DNA of 64,000 nt, taken from positions 806,001-870,000 of the forward strand of contig NZ_JAABOO010000001.1 in NCBI RefSeq assembly GCF_010671605.1. The letters run 5' to 3'. This document shows, one piece after another, positions 36,704 through 45,611 of the stretch. This DNA comes from Leptobacterium flavescens. Lineage in GTDB: Bacteria; Bacteroidota; Bacteroidia; Flavobacteriales; Flavobacteriaceae. The notes beneath the pieces are model-generated. The model did no database searches and had not been told where the DNA came from. It saw only the letters and a program-made list of their open reading frames with translations. Position 1 is the stretch's first letter; every line of letters begins with the position of its first letter. Both the position numbers and the translations under genes were made by a program.

Positions 36704-37450
36704 ATGAAAATATTAGTGTGTATTAGTCATGTTCCTGATACAACATCTAAGATCAATTTTACGGAAGGAGACACAAAATTTGACACAAACGGTGTGCAAT
36801 TTGTGATTAATCCGAATGACGAATTTGGTCTGACCAGAGCCATGTGGTTCAAGGAAAAGCAGGGGGCGAATGTAACCGTGGTTAACGTAGGAGGACCGGA
36901 AACGGAGCCTACTTTAAGAAAGGCCCTTGCCATTGGTGCTGATGAAGCGATTAGAGTAAATGCCGAGGCTACCGATGGAGCTTTTGTTGCAAAGCAATTA
37001 GCCAAAGTTGCACAAGACGGAGGATACGACCTGATCATTGCAGGGAGAGAATCTATCGATTATAACGGGGGAATGGTTCCCGGAATGTTAGCTACCCTTA
37101 CCGATGCAAATTTTGTTAATACCTGTATCGGACTTGAAGTAGAAGGAAATGAAGCTACTGCAGTAAGAGAAATTGACGGAGGTAAAGAAACTATTCAAAC
37201 CTCACTTCCTCTTGTGATCGGGGGACAGAAAGGACTTGTAGAAGAAAGCGATCTGAGGATCCCGAATATGAGAGGTATTATGATGGCCAGAAAGAAACAA
37301 TTGACCATTGTGGAGCCTGCGGATGCTTCTAATGAGACCAAAGCCGTTAAATTTGAGAAACCTGCTCCTAAAGGTGCTGTTAAACTGGTTTCTCCCGATA
37401 ATCTGGATGAGCTTGTAAGCCTGCTTCACAACGAGGCTAAAGTCATTTAA
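36704..37450 (+). CDS. etfB: Electron transfer flavoprotein beta subunit
   Basis: A 248-residue subunit of the heterodimeric flavoprotein that carries electrons from acyl-CoA dehydrogenases to the respiratory chain. The beginning MKILVCISHVPDTTSKI is typical. The AMP-binding region is seen in LIIAGRESIDYNGGMVPGMLA, and the conserved recognition-loop segment in LPLVIGGQKGLVEESDLRIPNMRGIM (core LRIPNMRGIM). It is followed 39 bp later by etfA on the same strand. The upstream palindrome may regulate both. Confidence 0.96.
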   Translation: MKILVCISHVPDTTSKINFTEGDTKFDTNGVQFVINPNDEFGLTRAMWFKEKQGANVTVVNVGGPETEPTLRKALAIGADEAIRVNAEATDGAFVAKQLAKVAQDGGYDLIIAGRESIDYNGGMVPGMLATLTDANFVNTCIGLEVEGNEATAVREIDGGKETIQTSLPLVIGGQKGLVEESDLRIPNMRGIMMARKKQLTIVEPADASNETKAVKFEKPAPKGAVKLVSPDNLDELVSLLHNEAKVI

Positions 37451-37489
37451 TCTAAGCTCAGGAAATAACAATATTAAAAAAGTAAAGAC

Positions 37490-38455
37490 ATGTCTGTTCT
37501 AGTATATACGGAATCTGAAAACGGAAGATTCAAAAAAACTGCCTTCGAAGTTGCTTCTTATGCCAGAGAGCTGGCAAATCAGCTGGGAACTTCAGTTACA
37601 GCAGTAAGTATCAATGCCGAAAACACAGCCGAACTGGCTTCGTACGGTGTAGATAAAGTATTGGCCGTTAAGAATGACCAGTTAAATGAATTTAATGCCA
37701 AGGCCTATGCAAACGCTTTAAAACAAGCTGCTCAGCAGGAAAATGCCGGAGCTGTTGTTTTAAGTTCAAGTGCCGACAGCAAATATATAGCACCTATACT
37801 CTCTGTATACCTGAATGCAGGTTACGCTTCCAATGTGGTAGCACTTCCGGAGAGCACTGCTCCTTTCCAGGTAAAGAGAACTGCTTTTACCAATAAGGCT
37901 TTTAATGTTACGGAGATCACTACCGATATTAAGCTGATCGGACTTTCCAAAAACTCTTTCGGATTAAGAGAAAACAGTGCTTCAGCAACAGAAGAAGCTT
38001 TCACACCTCAGCTGGATGCCGGTTCTTCTACCAAGGTAAGTGCCGTAGATAAAGCTTCAGGAAAAGTGACGATTGCAGATGCAGAGATCGTTGTTTCCGG
38101 AGGAAGAGGTTTAAAAGGCCCTGAGAACTGGGGAATGATCGAAGATCTGGCAGAAACCCTTGGAGCAGCCACTGCCTGTTCAAAGCCGGTTTCCGACCTG
38201 GGATGGAGACCTCATAGCGAACACGTTGGACAAACCGGAAAGCCTGTAGCATCTAACCTTTATATTGCGGTAGGTATTTCAGGAGCTATTCAGCATTTAG
38301 CAGGGATCAACGCTTCAAAAGTAAAAGTTGTTATTAACAGCGATCCGGAAGCTCCATTCTTTAAAGCAGCCGATTACGGTGTAGTTGGAGACGCATTTGA
38401 AGTCGTGCCGAAGTTGATAGAAAAATTAAAGGAATTTAAAGCACAAAACGCATAA
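37490..38455 (+). CDS. etfA: Electron transfer flavoprotein alpha subunit
   Basis: A 321-residue partner of EtfB that binds FAD. The C-terminal FAD domain shows VVSGGRGLKGPENWG, GAATACSKPVSDLGW, HSEHVGQTGKPVASNLYIAVGISGAIQHLAG (core VGISGAIQHLAG) and INSDPEAPFFKAADYGVVGD. Length and order match the family. A strong terminator follows at 38481-38527, so etfBA forms a two-gene operon. Confidence 0.96.
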   Translation: MSVLVYTESENGRFKKTAFEVASYARELANQLGTSVTAVSINAENTAELASYGVDKVLAVKNDQLNEFNAKAYANALKQAAQQENAGAVVLSSSADSKYIAPILSVYLNAGYASNVVALPESTAPFQVKRTAFTNKAFNVTEITTDIKLIGLSKNSFGLRENSASATEEAFTPQLDAGSSTKVSAVDKASGKVTIADAEIVVSGGRGLKGPENWGMIEDLAETLGAATACSKPVSDLGWRPHSEHVGQTGKPVASNLYIAVGISGAIQHLAGINASKVKVVINSDPEAPFFKAADYGVVGDAFEVVPKLIEKLKEFKAQNA

Positions 38456-38480
38456 TTTTTGTTAAATTGTGCCCGGTAAG

Positions 38481-38527
38481 GGCTGTCTAAAGTTGGGATA
38501 TCCCCATTTTTAGACGGCCTTTTTTGG
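38481..38527 (+). terminator. Terminator of etfBA
   Basis: GGCTGTCTAAA and TTTAGACGGCC form an 11-bp stem with one G-U pair, and an inner TGGGATATCCCCA hairpin. A T-run follows. Confidence 0.85.
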
Positions 38528-38541
38528 TTTTGAAAGATCAT

Positions 38542-39183
38542 ATGAGTTTAGTTCGATTAAATATAAAAGGAATATCCTATAGTCAGACGCAAAACGGAGC
38601 CTATGCCCTGATACTAAATGAAGTAGACGGCGAAAGAAAACTCCCGATTGTCATAGGTGCGTTTGAAGCTCAATCTATTGCCATTGCTCTTGAAAAAGAA
38701 ATAAGGCCTCCCCGGCCACTCACTCATGACCTGTTTAAGAATTTTGCCGACAGGTTTGATATCGTTGTAAAACAGGTGATCATACACAAACTTGTGGATG
38801 GTGTTTTTTATTCCAGTATCATTTGTGAGCGCGATAAAATTGAAGAAATACTGGATGCGAGGACCAGTGATGCCATTGCCCTTGCATTGCGTTTTAACGC
38901 TCCCATCTTTACCTATAAGACCATACTTGACAAAGCGGGTATCTATCTCAAATTCTCCAATAAGGATGAGGACGAGGATGAAGAAAAGGAAGAAAGCATT
39001 GTTGTAGACGAGCTCCTTGCCGAAACCGGTGATGCAGACACTTCTAAATCCAAGCCCAAAGAAAATTACAAGTCCTATACCCTTCAGGAGTTATACAATA
39101 TGCTCGACGGGGCCGTTGCCAATGAAGATTATGAAAAAGCCGCCGAGATAAGAGATGAGATCTCAAAAAGGGGAACGAAATAA
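38542..39183 (+). CDS. Bifunctional nuclease family protein (DUF151 plus UVR motif)
   Basis: A 213-residue protein. The start was set at ATG 38542 (MSLVRLNIKGISYSQ) in preference to a TTG 18 bp upstream. Residues about 5-135 form the bifunctional-nuclease (DUF151) domain, with LPIVIGAFEAQSIAIALE and DARTSDAIALALRFNAPIF (cores). An acidic linker (DEDEDEEKEE) leads to a C-terminal UVR-type helical motif (LYNMLDGAVANEDYEKAAEIRDEI core). The family is widespread in Bacteroidota. A plant member has nuclease activity, but the bacterial role is uncertain. The nucleoside transporter gene starts 7 bp downstream. Confidence 0.9.
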   Translation: MSLVRLNIKGISYSQTQNGAYALILNEVDGERKLPIVIGAFEAQSIAIALEKEIRPPRPLTHDLFKNFADRFDIVVKQVIIHKLVDGVFYSSIICERDKIEEILDARTSDAIALALRFNAPIFTYKTILDKAGIYLKFSNKDEDEDEEKEESIVVDELLAETGDADTSKSKPKENYKSYTLQELYNMLDGAVANEDYEKAAEIRDEISKRGTK

Positions 39184-39190
39184 CTTCTAT

Positions 39191-40906
39191 ATGAAAAAAT
39201 ACTTTTTCAGTTTATTCACATTACTTATTACAATTTGCACTCTTTCCGCTCAGGAAATTGAAAAAGAATGGCAGTTTGAAGACATTCAGAACGAAAAGCA
39301 GGAATCCCTGTTTGCTATTTCCGAAAGCGATGTGCTATCGTTAAAAGAAGGTGAATTCCAGTATCAGTTGCAGGCAAAAGACAATTTAAAAGCCTCCGGA
39401 AATTATCTGGTTCAGGGCAAACTCCTTGTTTTTTACTATCAGCAACCAAAAGATACGGTTCGTTTTTACAATATCACCGAAAAAACAGATTCTACCCTGG
39501 TTTTTAAGGAAAATGGGGTGCTATATTCATTCAGAGACCCCTCCTTTAAGGATCAGGCAGTCATAAACAGTGCTGATACTGATAAAAATGAAGTTATACC
39601 CAATCAGGGATTTTCTGCAAAGAGCCTTATGAGAGGGCTTTTAGGGATGCTTTCTTTAATTATCATTGCATTCCTGTTTAGCAGTAATAGAAAAGCCATT
39701 AACTGGAAAACCGTATCTATCGGTTTGGGAGCTCAATTATTACTTGCTTTCGGAGTCTTAAAGGTTTCTTTTATTCAGGCAGGATTCGAGTTCGTGGGAC
39801 AGTTATTCGTTAAAGTTCTCGATTTTACAAGGGCCGGTAGTGAGTTTTTGCTTGGCGGGATGATGGATGTCAATACCTATGGATTTATTTTTCTTTTCCA
39901 GGTACTTCCTACCATCATATTCTTTTCTGCGCTTACTTCGGTGCTTTTCTATATGGGCATTATTCAGGTAATCGTGCGCGGGATGGCATGGGCACTGACC
40001 AAATTACTGGGTATTTCAGGAGCTGAAAGTCTATCGGTAGCCGGAAATATCTTTCTGGGACAGACTGAAGCCCCACTGATGATCAAGGCTTATCTGGAAA
40101 AAATGACCCGCTCCGAGATCCTTCTGGTTATGATCGGGGGGATGGCCACGGTAGCCGGAGGAGTACTGGCTGCTTATATCGGTTTTCTCGGAGGAGATGA
40201 TCCTGTATTAAAATTACAATTCGCGAAACACCTCTTGGCAGCATCCGTAATGGCTGCCCCGGGAGCTATCGTGATTTCCAAAATACTTTATCCGCAACAA
40301 CAAAAAATTGATTCGACCATAGAGGTCACTCAGGACAAGATCGGTTCCAATATCCTGGATGCCATTGCCAACGGTACTACTGAAGGGCTTAAACTGGCAG
40401 CCAATGTTGGTGCTATGCTTCTGGTATTTATCGCCTTTATTGCCATGATCAACTATGGCTTTTCAACTCTTGGAAGAGTAGGAGGCCTGAATGATACAAT
40501 TGCAGCAAATACACCCTATGCCGGTTTATCGCTGGAATTTGTTTTGGGTTATGTCTTCTCTCCTTTTATGTGGCTTATCGGTGTAGCCAAGGAAGACATG
40601 GCATTAATGGGTCAGTTACTCGGAATAAAACTGGCAGCAAGTGAGTTTGTCGGATATATTCAGCTGGCCGAATTAAAAAATCCGGCCAATGTTGTGCATT
40701 TTACTTATCAGAAATCCGTGATCATGGCCACCTATATGCTTTGTGGTTTTGCAAATTTTGCATCTATCGGGATACAGATAGGCGGGATCGGCTCTCTGGC
40801 ACCCGGTCAGAGGAAAACGCTTTCCGAATTCGGAATGAAAGCCGTTCTGGGAGGTACACTGGCCTCACTCCTATCGGCTACGATTGCAGGAATGATCATC
40901 GGTTAA
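39191..40906 (+). CDS. CNT-family nucleoside transporter with N-terminal exported domain
   Basis: A 571-residue concentrative nucleoside transporter. The start was set at ATG 39191 (MKKYFFSLFTLL), which gives a signal peptide ending SAQ. Residues about 20-140 form a strand-rich, lipocalin-like extracytoplasmic region, followed by the NupC-type transport core from about residue 155. Core motifs are GQTEAPLMIKAYL, the GGMATVAGGVLAAYIGFLGG region, NGTTEGLKLAANVGAML, and CGFANFASIGIQIGGIG near the C-terminus. NupC itself (about 400 residues) lacks the N-terminal domain. It is followed by thyA, and the deoxynucleoside kinase is elsewhere in the window, all consistent with nucleoside salvage. Confidence 0.93.
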   Translation: MKKYFFSLFTLLITICTLSAQEIEKEWQFEDIQNEKQESLFAISESDVLSLKEGEFQYQLQAKDNLKASGNYLVQGKLLVFYYQQPKDTVRFYNITEKTDSTLVFKENGVLYSFRDPSFKDQAVINSADTDKNEVIPNQGFSAKSLMRGLLGMLSLIIIAFLFSSNRKAINWKTVSIGLGAQLLLAFGVLKVSFIQAGFEFVGQLFVKVLDFTRAGSEFLLGGMMDVNTYGFIFLFQVLPTIIFFSALTSVLFYMGIIQVIVRGMAWALTKLLGISGAESLSVAGNIFLGQTEAPLMIKAYLEKMTRSEILLVMIGGMATVAGGVLAAYIGFLGGDDPVLKLQFAKHLLAASVMAAPGAIVISKILYPQQQKIDSTIEVTQDKIGSNILDAIANGTTEGLKLAANVGAMLLVFIAFIAMINYGFSTLGRVGGLNDTIAANTPYAGLSLEFVLGYVFSPFMWLIGVAKEDMALMGQLLGIKLAASEFVGYIQLAELKNPANVVHFTYQKSVIMATYMLCGFANFASIGIQIGGIGSLAPGQRKTLSEFGMKAVLGGTLASLLSATIAGMIIG

Positions 40907-40935
40907 ACGTTAATAACATTTTAATAAAATACAAT

Positions 40936-40967
40936 TGCCTCTCCCTATTGGAGAGGCACTTTTTTTT
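40936..40967 (+). terminator. Terminator after the nucleoside transporter gene
   Basis: TGCCTCTCC (40936-40944) and GGAGAGGCA (40950-40958) form a 9-bp stem followed by C and eight T residues. Confidence 0.88.
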
Positions 40968-40997
40968 ATTTTAGTTCCGACATAAAGCAATTGACTA

Positions 40998-41822
40998 ATG
41001 AAGCAGTATCACGATCTATTAAAGCACGTCCTGGAGCACGGAAATGAGAAAGGCGACCGTACCGGTACCGGAACCAAAAGCGTGTTCGGTTACCAGATGC
41101 GTTTCGACCTGAGCGAAGGTTTTCCGATGGTAACCACTAAAAAATTGCATTTAAAATCCATTATTTACGAATTACTCTGGTTTTTAAAGGGAGATACCAA
41201 TGTTAAATACCTTCAGGAAAACGGAGTGCGTATATGGAATGAATGGGCCGATGAGAATGGAGATCTCGGGCCGGTTTACGGACATCAGTGGCGCAACTGG
41301 AACGGGGATGAGATAGATCAGATAAAAGAAGTTATCGAATCTCTGAAAAACAACCCCGACAGCAGAAGAATGCTTGTTTCTGCATGGAACCCAAGTGTAC
41401 TTCCGGATACTTCCGTGTCCTTTTCGGAAAATGTGGCTAACGGAAAAGCCGCTCTTCCTCCCTGTCATGCTTTTTTCCAGTTTTACGTAGCTGACGGGAA
41501 ACTCTCCTGTCAATTATATCAGAGAAGCGCAGATATATTTCTCGGTGTACCTTTTAATATTGCTTCCTACTCACTGTTTACCATGATGATAGCACAGGTT
41601 TGCGGATATCAACCGGGAGATTTTATCCATACCTTCGGGGATGCGCATATTTATTCCAATCATATGGAGCAGGTAGAGCTGCAATTATCACGGGAACCCC
41701 GTCCGCTTCCAAAGATGGAGATCAATCCCGAAATAGATGATATTTTCGGCTTTTCTTTCGAAGATTTCAAACTGGTAAATTACGATCCGCACCCGCATAT
41801 CAAAGGCCTTGTAGCCATCTAA
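40998..41822 (+). CDS. thyA: Thymidylate synthase
   Basis: A 274-residue enzyme that converts dUMP to dTMP with methylene-tetrahydrofolate. The active-site Cys156 lies in [46 protein letters not shown] and [12 protein letters not shown] are the other family signatures. The length agrees with the E. coli enzyme (264). Dihydrofolate reductase, which regenerates the cofactor, is encoded 5.4 kb further on the same strand. Confidence 0.98.
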   Translation: MKQYHDLLKHVLEHGNEKGDRTGTGTKSVFGYQMRFDLSEGFPMVTTKKLHLKSIIYELLWFLKGDTNVKYLQENGVRIWNEWADENGDLGPVYGHQWRNWNGDEIDQIKEVIESLKNNPDSRRMLVSAWNPSVLPDTSVSFSENVANGKAALPPCHAFFQFYVADGKLSCQLYQRSADIFLGVPFNIASYSLFTMMIAQVCGYQPGDFIHTFGDAHIYSNHMEQVELQLSREPRPLPKMEINPEIDDIFGFSFEDFKLVNYDPHPHIKGLVAI

Positions 41823-41920
41823 AACCGCAGTTGATTTAACATCCCTTTAACCCTGATCCACTGTAGGAATAGATAAAAATACGTATCTTTAATGTCTATG
41901 CATCTTGATTAGATATTGCT

Positions 41921-43084
41921 ATGATAATTACCGATACGATTTCAACTTTTTTTACCGAAACCAGACAGAGAACAGAAGATATCTGCGCTCCCCTGGAAAT
42001 AGAAGACTATGTCGTCCAACCGGTTGTGGATGTATCCCCGCCCAAATGGCATTTGGGACACACCACCTGGTTTTTCGAAGAATTTATATTAAAAACATAC
42101 CTGCCCGGCTACCAGATCTTTGACGAAGATTTTGCTTTTGTATTTAACAGCTACTACGAAACTGTCGGAAAACGGGTAGTACGAGCCAATCGCGGAAATC
42201 TGTCCCGGCCAAGCGTCAACAAAGTATACGAATACAGAAAACATGTAACCGGAGCAATGGAACAACTGCTCTCAGGAGAAGTTTCCAAGGAATTACACGA
42301 CCTGGTGGAGATAGGTATTCACCACGAAAAGCAGCATCAGGAACTATTGCTTACCGATATTAAATACATATTGGGAAATAATCCCCTGCTTCCGGTATAT
42401 TCGGAAAATTTTGAAGAAAATCCGTCACAGGATTATACTCAGGACTGGATCCGTATTCCTGCCGGGATCTATGAAATAGGGCATGAAGGCAGTGAGTTCT
42501 GTTACGACAATGAACTGGGAAGACATAAAGTATACCTTCAGGATTACGAAATATCCAATAAACTTGTCACCAATGGCGAATACCTCGAATTCATTAATTC
42601 GGGGGGCTATCAGACGTTTCACTTATGGCATGCCGAAGCCTGGGATTGGGTAAATCAGGAACAACGTAAAGCTCCGCTGTATTGGCATGAAATAGACGGA
42701 GAGTGGTACCGGTATAGCCTGAGAGGACTTAAAAAGATAGATCTTAAAGCTCCTGTTACCCATATTTCCTATTATGAAGCATTTGCCTATGCTCAATGGA
42801 AAGGTTACAGATTACCCACAGAATTCGAATGGGAAATTGCTCAACCCTTTTTTAAATGGGGAGATCGATGGGAATGGACCGAAAGCGCATACCTTCCCTA
42901 TCCGAACTATACCAAGGCAGATGGTGCCCTGGGCGAATACAACGGAAAATTCATGGTAAACCAGAAGGTTTTAAGAGGAGGCTCTGTAGCCACTCCGAAT
43001 AAACATACGAGGCATACCTATCGCAATTTTTTTCACCCTAATCTACAATGGCAATTTACCGGGTTAAGGTTAGCCCGGTCATAA
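41921..43084 (+). CDS. egtB: EgtB-type non-heme iron sulfoxide synthase
   Basis: A 387-residue enzyme that joins trimethylhistidine (hercynine) to a sulfur donor with O2 in ergothioneine synthesis. The N-terminal DinB-like domain carries the three-His iron site: His in WHLGHTTWFFEEF and the pair in HHEKQHQELL (HxxxH). The C-terminal formylglycine-enzyme-like domain ends in VLRGGSVATP, RHTYRNFFHP and FTGLRLAR. It is shorter than mycobacterial EgtB (about 430). The egtD gene follows after 13 bp. A promoter-like TATCTTTA lies at 41884-41891. No egtA, egtC or egtE is seen nearby, so the sulfur donor may be cysteine itself. Confidence 0.93.
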   Translation: MIITDTISTFFTETRQRTEDICAPLEIEDYVVQPVVDVSPPKWHLGHTTWFFEEFILKTYLPGYQIFDEDFAFVFNSYYETVGKRVVRANRGNLSRPSVNKVYEYRKHVTGAMEQLLSGEVSKELHDLVEIGIHHEKQHQELLLTDIKYILGNNPLLPVYSENFEENPSQDYTQDWIRIPAGIYEIGHEGSEFCYDNELGRHKVYLQDYEISNKLVTNGEYLEFINSGGYQTFHLWHAEAWDWVNQEQRKAPLYWHEIDGEWYRYSLRGLKKIDLKAPVTHISYYEAFAYAQWKGYRLPTEFEWEIAQPFFKWGDRWEWTESAYLPYPNYTKADGALGEYNGKFMVNQKVLRGGSVATPNKHTRHTYRNFFHPNLQWQFTGLRLARS

Positions 43085-43097
43085 CGACAAACTTTTT

Positions 43098-44066
43098 ATG
43101 AAAACCGAAACAACCGTCTCTTTTGAGACGAAATTTGAAGAAGAAGTATTTGAAGGCTTAACAGCTTTTCCGAAGTTTTTGTCTTCGAAATACTTTTATG
43201 ATAAAAAAGGAGATAAACTTTTTCAGGATATTATGGCACTTCCTGAATACTATCTCACCAATTGTGAATTCGATATTTTATCGGAACACACAGAAGCCAT
43301 AGCCAGAACCTTTAACAGCCCTAACGGTTTTGATCTGATCGAATTGGGTGCAGGCGATGGTAAAAAAACCAAGATCCTTCTGCGTCACCTCTCAGAGAAC
43401 AATTACGATTTTAATTTTTTACCGATAGATATCAGTCAGAACGTCCTGGATGAGTTAAAAACATCTTTGGAGAAGGAACTCCCCAATGTAGAGGTTCGCC
43501 CTCAGCAGGGTACTTATTTTGAAGTCCTTGAGAGACTGGCGGAATACAAGGAGCGTAAAAAAGTAATTATGGTGCTGGGCTCCAATATCGGAAACCTTCT
43601 TCATCCGCAGGCTATCCTGTTCTTAAAGAATATCAGGGAATCCATGGTGGAAGGGGATCTTCTTTTTATGGGGTTTGACCAGAAGAAAGACCCGCAGACC
43701 ATCCTGGATGCCTATAACGATAAAACCGGGGTTACAGCAGCTTTTAATAAAAATATCCTGGTGAGGATCAACAGAGAAATGCAAGCGGATTTTGATCCGG
43801 ATAATTTCCTTCACTGGGAGACTTATGATCCTGAAACAGGGACCGCTAAAAGTTTCCTGGTTGCCAAAAAGGAACAGAGCGTTTTTATCGGCACACTGGG
43901 CTTAAAGGTGCATTTCAAGCAATGGGAGACCATTCATACCGAGATCTCACAGAAATACGACGATGATGTGGTAGAATGGCTTGCAAAAGAAGCCGGGCTG
44001 CAGATAGACGGTCAGTTTACAGACAACAAAGAATATTACAAGAATTATATATTCACTAAATCTTAA
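43098..44066 (+). CDS. egtD: L-histidine N-alpha-methyltransferase (EgtD)
   Basis: A 322-residue SAM-dependent methyltransferase that makes hercynine from histidine, the first step of ergothioneine synthesis. The start region has the family pattern FPKFLSSKYFYDKKGDKLFQ (the SPKxLPxKYFYDxxGSxLF-type motif). The SAM site is DLIELGAGDGKKT, and MVLGSNIGN follows. The protein ends with the family-typical KNYIFTK. The gene is 13 bp behind egtB, so the two are co-transcribed. Confidence 0.95.
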   Translation: MKTETTVSFETKFEEEVFEGLTAFPKFLSSKYFYDKKGDKLFQDIMALPEYYLTNCEFDILSEHTEAIARTFNSPNGFDLIELGAGDGKKTKILLRHLSENNYDFNFLPIDISQNVLDELKTSLEKELPNVEVRPQQGTYFEVLERLAEYKERKKVIMVLGSNIGNLLHPQAILFLKNIRESMVEGDLLFMGFDQKKDPQTILDAYNDKTGVTAAFNKNILVRINREMQADFDPDNFLHWETYDPETGTAKSFLVAKKEQSVFIGTLGLKVHFKQWETIHTEISQKYDDDVVEWLAKEAGLQIDGQFTDNKEYYKNYIFTKS

Positions 44067-44082
44067 AAAAAAGAAAAATACT

Positions 44083-44364
44083 ATGAAAGCTATATGGAAT
44101 GATACGGTAATTGCAGAAAGTAATGAAACAGTGGTAGTGGAAAACAACCATTATTTCCCTGCAGATTCGATCAAAAAGGAATTCTTTAAAGAAAGTAACA
44201 CCCATACCAATTGTCCGTGGAAAGGAGTAGCTTCTTACTATACTCTAGATGTAAACGGCAAGGAAAATCAGGATGCAGCCTGGTATTATCCTGAAGTAAG
44301 TGAATTGGCCAAATCCATTAAAGGCTATGTTGCCTTCTGGAAAGGTGTTACCGTAACAGAATAA
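44083..44364 (+). CDS. DUF427 domain protein
   Basis: A 93-residue protein consisting of one DUF427 domain. It starts MKAIWNDTVIAES and has the conserved NHYFP, HTNCPWKGVASYY and AAWYYPEPS-like (here AAWYYPEVSE) motifs. The function of the domain is not established. It follows egtD by 16 bp and is followed by the unknown gene at 44367 after 2 bp, so it seems to belong to the egt transcript. Confidence 0.9.
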   Translation: MKAIWNDTVIAESNETVVVENNHYFPADSIKKEFFKESNTHTNCPWKGVASYYTLDVNGKENQDAAWYYPEVSELAKSIKGYVAFWKGVTVTE

Positions 44365-44366
44365 AT

Positions 44367-45149
44367 ATGTCACTGATCAACAAAACACAAAACAAATTTC
44401 ATCATCTGTCTCAATTCCTGGCAGCTTTCAGCAACAGCTATTTGCCCAAGGCAGATGATGACAGTCAGTCCAATCTGGGATGGTCTGTTTCCAAAAGTGC
44501 AGTTATTTCCAGGGAAATAGAAGGGGTTCATCTCGAACTCAGTTATAAAGACCTCCACCTCAGGGTAATTAAAGGAGAGCAGGCAGAAGAAACCGATATC
44601 CTCGGTTTAGGCAGAGAGCAGCTGGATTCGTGGATAAGGGAAAAGATTAGTGGTTTTGGCCTGGATGCCAGCCGTTTTAATTACGAACTCGGATTTACCA
44701 TAGATACAGATTTTGACAGCTTTATCAGTCTTGACAACGAAGAAGAGAAGAGTATTGAAGAGCTCAGCCTGTACAGAAACCTTTCTCAGCTAGCCCTCGA
44801 AGATACAGCAGCTAAAAGTACGGCTGCCACCGATATCAGGATCTGGCCGCATCATTTTGATACGGGAATGCTTATCGATCTGAGTGAAGAAAGAGATTTT
44901 GGCACCGGCCTGGGTCTTGGTTATGCCATAGCCGATTCGGTTAATGATACTCCCTATTACTATGTATATGGCTGGGGTAAGAATTCAGCCAATATAAATT
45001 ATGGCGAACTTCCCGGGCTAAGTTCGGGTACGTGGAAAAACGGCGACTGGAAAGGGGCCTTGCTTCCCGCAAGCGAATGCTCAAATCCTGAAAAACTCAA
45101 AGATTTTTATGGGGAAGCAAGCGCAATCTTAACCAACAAATTAAAATAA
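44367..45149 (+). CDS. Conserved-looking protein of unknown function at the end of the egt transcript
   Basis: A 260-residue soluble protein that I do not recognise. There is no signal peptide or membrane segment. The C-terminal half has distinctive stretches: DIRIWPHHFDTGMLIDL, GLGLGYAIADSV and TPYYYVYGWGK. The WPHHFD histidines could bind metal, but this is speculation. It starts 2 bp after the DUF427 gene, and its stop abuts the convergent gene at 45150. Its place behind egtB-egtD-DUF427 suggests a link to the same thiol metabolism, without proof. Confidence 0.8.
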   Translation: MSLINKTQNKFHHLSQFLAAFSNSYLPKADDDSQSNLGWSVSKSAVISREIEGVHLELSYKDLHLRVIKGEQAEETDILGLGREQLDSWIREKISGFGLDASRFNYELGFTIDTDFDSFISLDNEEEKSIEELSLYRNLSQLALEDTAAKSTAATDIRIWPHHFDTGMLIDLSEERDFGTGLGLGYAIADSVNDTPYYYVYGWGKNSANINYGELPGLSSGTWKNGDWKGALLPASECSNPEKLKDFYGEASAILTNKLK

Positions 45150-45446
45150 TTAAACCTCCACAACCGCATTTTCGGTTCCGGCGTAGTCATTCCACTGAAA
45201 ACGATCGGCGGTTTCATCGTTTACATAGTTTCCATCAATAATATAGCGGAACTCATAGGCATTCCCCTTAGGCAGGTCGAATGTTCCCTTGAAGTTCCCG
45301 TTCTTAAGTTTTTTAAGGATACTGCTTTCCTGGCTCCAGTCGTTAAAATCTCCTACAACCACTACTCTCTCAGCTTCTGCTGCCGGAACGGTAAAAGTAA
45401 CTTTACACACCGGCTTGGATTTTAGATATTTTTTTTGAATTGCCAT
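45150..45446 (-). CDS. Isoamylase early-set (glycogen-binding CBM48-like) domain protein
   Basis: A 98-residue protein that is almost entirely one immunoglobulin-like glycogen-recognition domain. VCKVTFTVPAAEAERVVVVG leads into the typical GDFNDWSQES motif, and YEFRYIIDGNYVNDETAD is the other hallmark. It has no catalytic domain. Such short proteins are common in Bacteroidota and may bind storage polysaccharide or regulate partners. It converges with the unknown gene at 44367-45149 without a gap. Confidence 0.9.
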   Translation of the reverse strand: MAIQKKYLKSKPVCKVTFTVPAAEAERVVVVGDFNDWSQESSILKKLKNGNFKGTFDLPKGNAYEFRYIIDGNYVNDETADRFQWNDYAGTENAVVEV

Positions 45447-45537
45447 GGTATTTATGTTTTGTTTCGTTTCTGATTAGATATCAAAAAAACACATAAATAA
45501 CCTCATAAACAACTGATTAGAAAAGAATTATCATATC

Positions 45538-45570
45538 GTCAAAATAAGCTCTTTAAAATTTATTTTTGAC
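45538..45570. repeat. Inverted repeat upstream of the CBM48-like gene
   Basis: GTCAAAATAA (45538-45547) faces TTATTTTTGAC (45560-45570), a 10-bp inverted repeat with one bulged base and a 12-nt spacer. It lies about 92 bp upstream of the gene at 45150-45446. Another GTCAAAATA copy lies at 45582-45590. It could be an operator. Confidence 0.5.
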
Positions 45571-45611
45571 AAAAAGCAGGGGGTCAAAATATCAAATTCA
45601 CAAGCCTCAGA

